Shown here: positions 60,695 to 64,000 of the stretch, piece by piece
Layout: each line of letters starts with the position of its first letter
Position numbering within the stretch: the first letter of the stretch is position 1
Source: Alphaproteobacteria bacterium
Lineage (GTDB): Bacteria; Pseudomonadota; Alphaproteobacteria; DSM-16000; Inquilinaceae
Length of the DNA stretch: 64,000 nt
Reading direction: 5' to 3'
Assembly (NCBI GenBank): GCA_028277405.1
Contig: JANQGH010000100.1
Span: 248,001-312,000, forward strand
Notes under the pieces: generated by a model
What the model was told of the DNA's origin: nothing
Database searches by the model: none
Seen by the model: only the letters and a program-made list of their open reading frames with translations
Position numbers and translations under genes: made by a program

Positions 60695-62103
60695 GCAAAC
60701 GCCTCCAGCGCGGGCGCCTGGCCGTTCGGAACAGCCCGGTTTTCGACGGGTGTACCCGTCAGGCTGTTGGCGAAGGCGTCATCGATATGCACATCGACGA
60801 TGCTACCATAGTGCGCCTTGTTCGCCGCAACAAAAACCGACTGCATCGCCGGGCTGCGGCCTTGCAACTGTCCCGGCCGTTTGCCGTGCCGATCCAAGAG
60901 GACCGGCACCACCTGGCCGACCGATGCCTGATTGAACGCGCGCTGTTGGGCGCTCAACAGTTCCTGCAACATGGCCAAGCGCTCGCTCTTCGCAGCCTCG
61001 GGGACCTGGTCGTCCAACGCGGCGGCCGGTGTTCCGGGGCGCGCGCTGTATTTGAAGCTGTAGGCCTGGGCATAGCCGATATCGGTGATCAGCCGCAGCG
61101 TATCGGCGAAATCGCGATCGCTTTCCCCGGGGAAGCCGACGATGAAGTCCGAGGACAGCGCCAAGTCGGGCCGGGCCTCGCGCAAACGGTCGACCACGGC
61201 GCGATAGTCGGCCTGGCTGTGTTTGCGGTTCATCGCGGCGAGGATCCGGTCGGAGCCGGATTGAACCGGCAGATGCAGGAACGGCATCAGCGCCGGCACG
61301 GACCCGTGGGCCGCGATCAGCCCATCGTCCATATCCCTCGGATGGCTGGTCGTATAGCGGATGCGATCCAGGCCCTCGATCTCGGCCATGGCCATGATCA
61401 GGCGGCCAAGCCCCCAGTCGTTGCCGTCCGGGCCTTCGCCGTGAAAGGCGTTGACGTTCTGGCCCAGCAGGGTGATTTCGCGGGCACCCAGGCCGACCAG
61501 ACGCCTGGCCTCGTCCAGGATGCCGCGAACGGTGCGCGAGAACTCCGCCCCCCTGGTGTAAGGCACGACGCAGAAGGTACAGAATTTGTCGCAGCCTTCC
61601 TGGATCGACAGGAAGGCGCTGGGGCCGGGGTCGGCGCTTTCCTCCGGCAGGAAATCGAACTTCTCCTCGACGGGGAAGTCCGTGTTGCAGATCCGCGCGC
61701 CTGCCGTCTCGCTCGCGCGGGCGACCATCTCCGGCAACTGGTGATATGTCTGCGGCCCGAAGACCAGATCGACCGTCGGCGCCCGGTTCAGAATCTCCTC
61801 ACCCTCTGCCTGGGCGACACAGCCGGCGACGGCGACGATCATGGTACCGCCGCCCGCCACCTTGGCGTCCTTCGCCTGGCGTATTCTGCCCAGTTCGGAA
61901 AAGACCTTCTCCGTCGCCTTTTCTCGGATGTGGCAGGTGTTGAGGATAACCATGTCGGCATCGTCGACACTGGTGACAGGCCGATAGCCCAGCGGTGCCA
62001 ACACGTCAGTCATCCGGGCGCTGTCATAGACGTTCATCTGACAGCCCCAGGTCTTGACGTACAGCTTCTTGGTCGGCGAAGCGTCTGGTCGCGGCAAGGT
62101 CAC
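60691..62103 (-). CDS. miaB: tRNA-2-methylthio-N6-dimethylallyladenosine synthase MiaB
   Basis: A 470-residue radical-SAM methylthiotransferase acting on i6A37 of tRNA. The N-terminal UPF0004 domain has C21 in KTWGCQMNVYDSARM and further cluster cysteines in NTCHIREKA and AVAGCVAQAEG. The radical SAM motif CDKFCTFCVVPYTRG is at about 170. The TRAM domain is at the C-terminus (DRHGKRPGQLQGRSPAMQSVFV). All cluster cysteines are in place. It heads the run miaB-phoH-ybeY-corC-lnt. The first ATG 62103 is well placed before LYVKTWGC. Confidence 0.97.
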   Translation of the reverse strand: MTLPRPDASPTKKLYVKTWGCQMNVYDSARMTDVLAPLGYRPVTSVDDADMVILNTCHIREKATEKVFSELGRIRQAKDAKVAGGGTMIVAVAGCVAQAEGEEILNRAPTVDLVFGPQTYHQLPEMVARASETAGARICNTDFPVEEKFDFLPEESADPGPSAFLSIQEGCDKFCTFCVVPYTRGAEFSRTVRGILDEARRLVGLGAREITLLGQNVNAFHGEGPDGNDWGLGRLIMAMAEIEGLDRIRYTTSHPRDMDDGLIAAHGSVPALMPFLHLPVQSGSDRILAAMNRKHSQADYRAVVDRLREARPDLALSSDFIVGFPGESDRDFADTLRLITDIGYAQAYSFKYSARPGTPAAALDDQVPEAAKSERLAMLQELLSAQQRAFNQASVGQVVPVLLDRHGKRPGQLQGRSPAMQSVFVAANKAHYGSIVDVHIDDAFANSLTGTPVENRAVPNGQAPALEAFA

Positions 62104-62208
62104 CGGCTACTCCAAATTACGATGCGCGACCTGAAACCGCATTTGCGGCCAAAAATCAATCATATTCGGATCGCTCTCGGAAACGCCGCTGTGGATCAGG
62201 CACCCTGA

Positions 62209-63072
62209 TCAGGCAATGGCCGGGCGGCCATCGGTGCCGGTTCCCGGCGATGTCGGGTTTGACCCTGAGGCCCCTGGCCGCGGCAAGGTTCGGCCGGCAT
62301 TCGCCGCCGACAGGCCCTGGGAGATCTTCTGCCAGCAGGCATTCGCCAGCGCCTTGCGCGAACCGACGTCGCGCACGGTCATCGGCGCGTGGAACTGAAC
62401 CTGGATGCGCAGCTTGCCGACCCCGGTCATCTCCCAGATATGGCCGGGCAATTCCATGTCGCCATACCAGGCATAGATGGGGCGCAGCCACCTGCCGATC
62501 GGAATGCCGTCGAGATGGGTGCAGCTGATGGTCACCGGCTGGACCGTCAGCGGTTGGCCGTTGATCTCGATCGAGGCGACGGCGAACAGCGCGCTCTTGA
62601 ACGGCAGGGTCCGGTTGCCGTCGCTGGAGGTGCCCTCCGGAAAAAGGATCAGATTGTCGCCGTCGCGCAAGCGGCCGATCATCGAGTCGGCTTGCTCCAC
62701 CGACGAAGACCGTTTCGCCCGATTGACGAAAACCGTTCGCTGCAAACGGGCCAAGGTGCCGAAACCGGGCCAGGTGCCAACCTCGGTCTTGGCCACGAAG
62801 CTGCCTTCGATCAGGCTGCCAAGAACCGGAATGTCCATGTAGGAGAGGTGATTGCAAACGAACAAAGTCGGCCGATCGCGGCTGATCTGCCCCCGCACCT
62901 TGACATCCAGGCCAAGGATGCGCGTCGCAATCCGATGGTAGCTCTTGGGAATCTTGCGGACATAGGCCGACTTCGGCCGGAAACGGACGAGCACGGATTG
63001 CGGCACCATCAGCAACAACGTCCAAAGGACAAACAGAATCAGCCGGCGAATGGCCCGAAGCGGTGAGTGCAT
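62209..63072 (-). CDS. olsA: 1-acyl-glycerol-3-phosphate / lyso-ornithine lipid acyltransferase
   Basis: A 287-residue PlsC-type acyltransferase with an N-terminal membrane helix (LILFVLWTLLLMVPQSVLV, residues 11-29). The catalytic NHxxxxD is FVCNHLSYMDIPVLG near residue 75, and the acyl-acceptor motif is NLILFPEGTSSDGN. Alone it could make phosphatidate, but the next upstream gene (42 bp) is OlsB-like, so OlsA (lyso-ornithine lipid O-acyltransferase) is the likely role. The substrate choice is inference. A long Pro/Gly tail with no known domain ends it. Confidence 0.85.
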   Translation of the reverse strand: MHSPLRAIRRLILFVLWTLLLMVPQSVLVRFRPKSAYVRKIPKSYHRIATRILGLDVKVRGQISRDRPTLFVCNHLSYMDIPVLGSLIEGSFVAKTEVGTWPGFGTLARLQRTVFVNRAKRSSSVEQADSMIGRLRDGDNLILFPEGTSSDGNRTLPFKSALFAVASIEINGQPLTVQPVTISCTHLDGIPIGRWLRPIYAWYGDMELPGHIWEMTGVGKLRIQVQFHAPMTVRDVGSRKALANACWQKISQGLSAANAGRTLPRPGASGSNPTSPGTGTDGRPAIA

Positions 63073-63114
63073 GTGTACGTGTCGATCAACGCGATCGGCG
63101 GTGCTGATCGCTTG

Positions 63115-63948
63115 TCAGGGCGATGTATGGACCAGAACGGGCCTGCGTTCCCGCCGCTCGTAATGGCGGAAGTATTTATCGGTGATCAGGTCGGTTTTGA
63201 CCACGATGCAAACATCCACCGTATTGAACTGCCGGTCGATCACCGCCCCGTCACCGACAAACCCGCCAAGACGAAGGTAGCCCTTCACCAACGGCGCCAA
63301 GGACGCAACCCCGTCCTTCGGCGTGAAGCTGTCGGGCTCCATCAGGTTCATGTCCGAATAGAGATCCGGCAGCGCCGTCGGGCGCAAGGCAGGGGGCGCC
63401 AGATGATAGTGATAGAGATAGGAAAGCGGCAGGGCGACCTCATCCGGGTCGGTGCCCGGCAGGCTGGCGCAGCCAAACATCAGTTCGACATCGTGCTGAA
63501 AGACGTAAGCCGCGATGCCGCGCCACAAAAGCTGCATGGTCTGGCCGGTGCGATAATCCGCGTCGACGCAGGATCGGCCCAGCTCCAGGATCTCGCCCCG
63601 ATAGGCCAGAACCCGCGAGATGTCGTATTCGGCGGAGGAGTAGAACCGACCCATCAACGCGGCGGCGTCTCGGCGGATCAGCCGGTACGTGCCGATAACG
63701 CCGTCCTCGCCGGCACCCTTCTGGTTGTCGATCACAAGCAGATGGTCGGCGACCTCGTCATAATCGTCGAAGTCGCGCCGCGAGTGGGCCATGGCCGGCG
63801 TGGGCTGGGCCTGGCGCTCGGTATAAAAGACGTCGTAGCGCAGTCGCTGTGCCGCAGCGATCTCCGACGGTGTCTCGGCCAGCCGAACCTCCAGGCTGCC
63901 CAGCCGCAAACACCAACCGTAATCGCTAACCGAGTACATTTCGGCCAT
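63115..63948 (-). CDS. olsB: OlsB-like GNAT N-acyltransferase (L-ornithine N-acyltransferase)
   Basis: A 277-residue protein of the OlsB/hemolysin-type GNAT family: LEVRLAETPSEIAAAQRLRYDVFYTERQAQPTPAMAHSRRDFDDYDEVADHLLVID, then VIGTYRLIRRDAAALMGRFYSSAEYDISRVLAYRGEILELGRSCVDADYRTGQTMQLLWRGIAAYVFQHDVELMFGCASLPGTDPDEVALPLSYLYHYH. OlsB links a 3-hydroxyacyl chain from ACP to ornithine, after which OlsA adds a second chain. The pair gives phosphorus-free ornithine lipids. GGGAC lies just before ATG 63948. The final 52 bases of the window contain no gene that I can see. Confidence 0.85.
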   Translation of the reverse strand: MAEMYSVSDYGWCLRLGSLEVRLAETPSEIAAAQRLRYDVFYTERQAQPTPAMAHSRRDFDDYDEVADHLLVIDNQKGAGEDGVIGTYRLIRRDAAALMGRFYSSAEYDISRVLAYRGEILELGRSCVDADYRTGQTMQLLWRGIAAYVFQHDVELMFGCASLPGTDPDEVALPLSYLYHYHLAPPALRPTALPDLYSDMNLMEPDSFTPKDGVASLAPLVKGYLRLGGFVGDGAVIDRQFNTVDVCIVVKTDLITDKYFRHYERRERRPVLVHTSP

Positions 63949-64000
63949 CTGTCGGGTCCCTGCGTTCCCTCATCATCGTACCGGCGACGGGTCTTGGTGC

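Overview
The window is a gene-dense, high-GC stretch of an alphaproteobacterial chromosome. The gene order points to a Rhodospirillales-like organism, but the exact genus cannot be fixed from the sequence. Three blocks support this: hemE / intergenic gap / PPSR (DUF299) / maf / aroE / coaE / dnaQ / secB, which is the origin neighbourhood first mapped in Caulobacter; miaB-phoH-ybeY-corC-lnt-XRE-metK-trmB; and rimP-nusA-ylxR-infB-rbfA-truB-rpsO-pnp. About 66 protein genes are supported. I see no rRNA, tRNA, CRISPR array, insertion sequence or prophage.

Layout. 1-5.4 kb: accessory genes, namely an edge-truncated DUF4157 (eCIS-core) protein, MmcQ/YjbR, a cupin, DUF1697, an orphan MalK-like ATPase with damaged motifs and an NDUFA9-like protein. 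5.5-12.1 kb: a periplasmic molybdopterin-fold protein, mnmE with a DUF6489 gene, then thioredoxin-domain/DUF255, ogt, dienelactone hydrolase and quinone oxidoreductase. 12.3-13.8 kb: three small exported proteins (CHAP, unknown, cytochrome c). 13.9-18.5 kb: rho, OsmC and the heme genes hemE-hemH-hemJ, all on the minus strand. 18518-18901: the candidate chromosome origin. 18.9-28.1 kb: PPSR, maf, aroE, coaE and dnaQ on the plus strand, secB and fxsA on the minus strand, then Tim44, lutABC and Smr. 28.2-33 kb: a divergent SRPBCC/XRE pair with an operator, OsmC, amylosucrase and an NTF2-like protein. 33-39.2 kb: hslVU and the his genes hisB-hisH-GNAT-hisA-hisF-hisE, then a HIT protein. 39.2-44.1 kb: a membrane adenylate cyclase, an MFS carrier with a tiny coupled membrane protein, a GNAT and a muramidase. 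44.2-62.1 kb: an almost unbroken minus-strand run of translation, transcription and RNA genes. 62.2-63.9 kb: an olsB-olsA-like ornithine-lipid pair.

The strands flip at 18.5 kb: rho to hemE run leftward and PPSR to dnaQ run rightward, as expected for forks leaving an origin in the gap. Two promoters 18 kb apart, those of lutABC and of the MFS carrier, share the inverted repeat TGGTATTACCA. This is a GntR/FadR-type operator and ties the carrier to lactate use.

No unmistakably new multi-gene system is present. The items most worth following are the lut/MFS regulon, the origin, the truncated DUF4157 protein, the attenuator-like rimP leader, the XRE/SRPBCC switch, and the ATPase that lacks its H-loop histidine.
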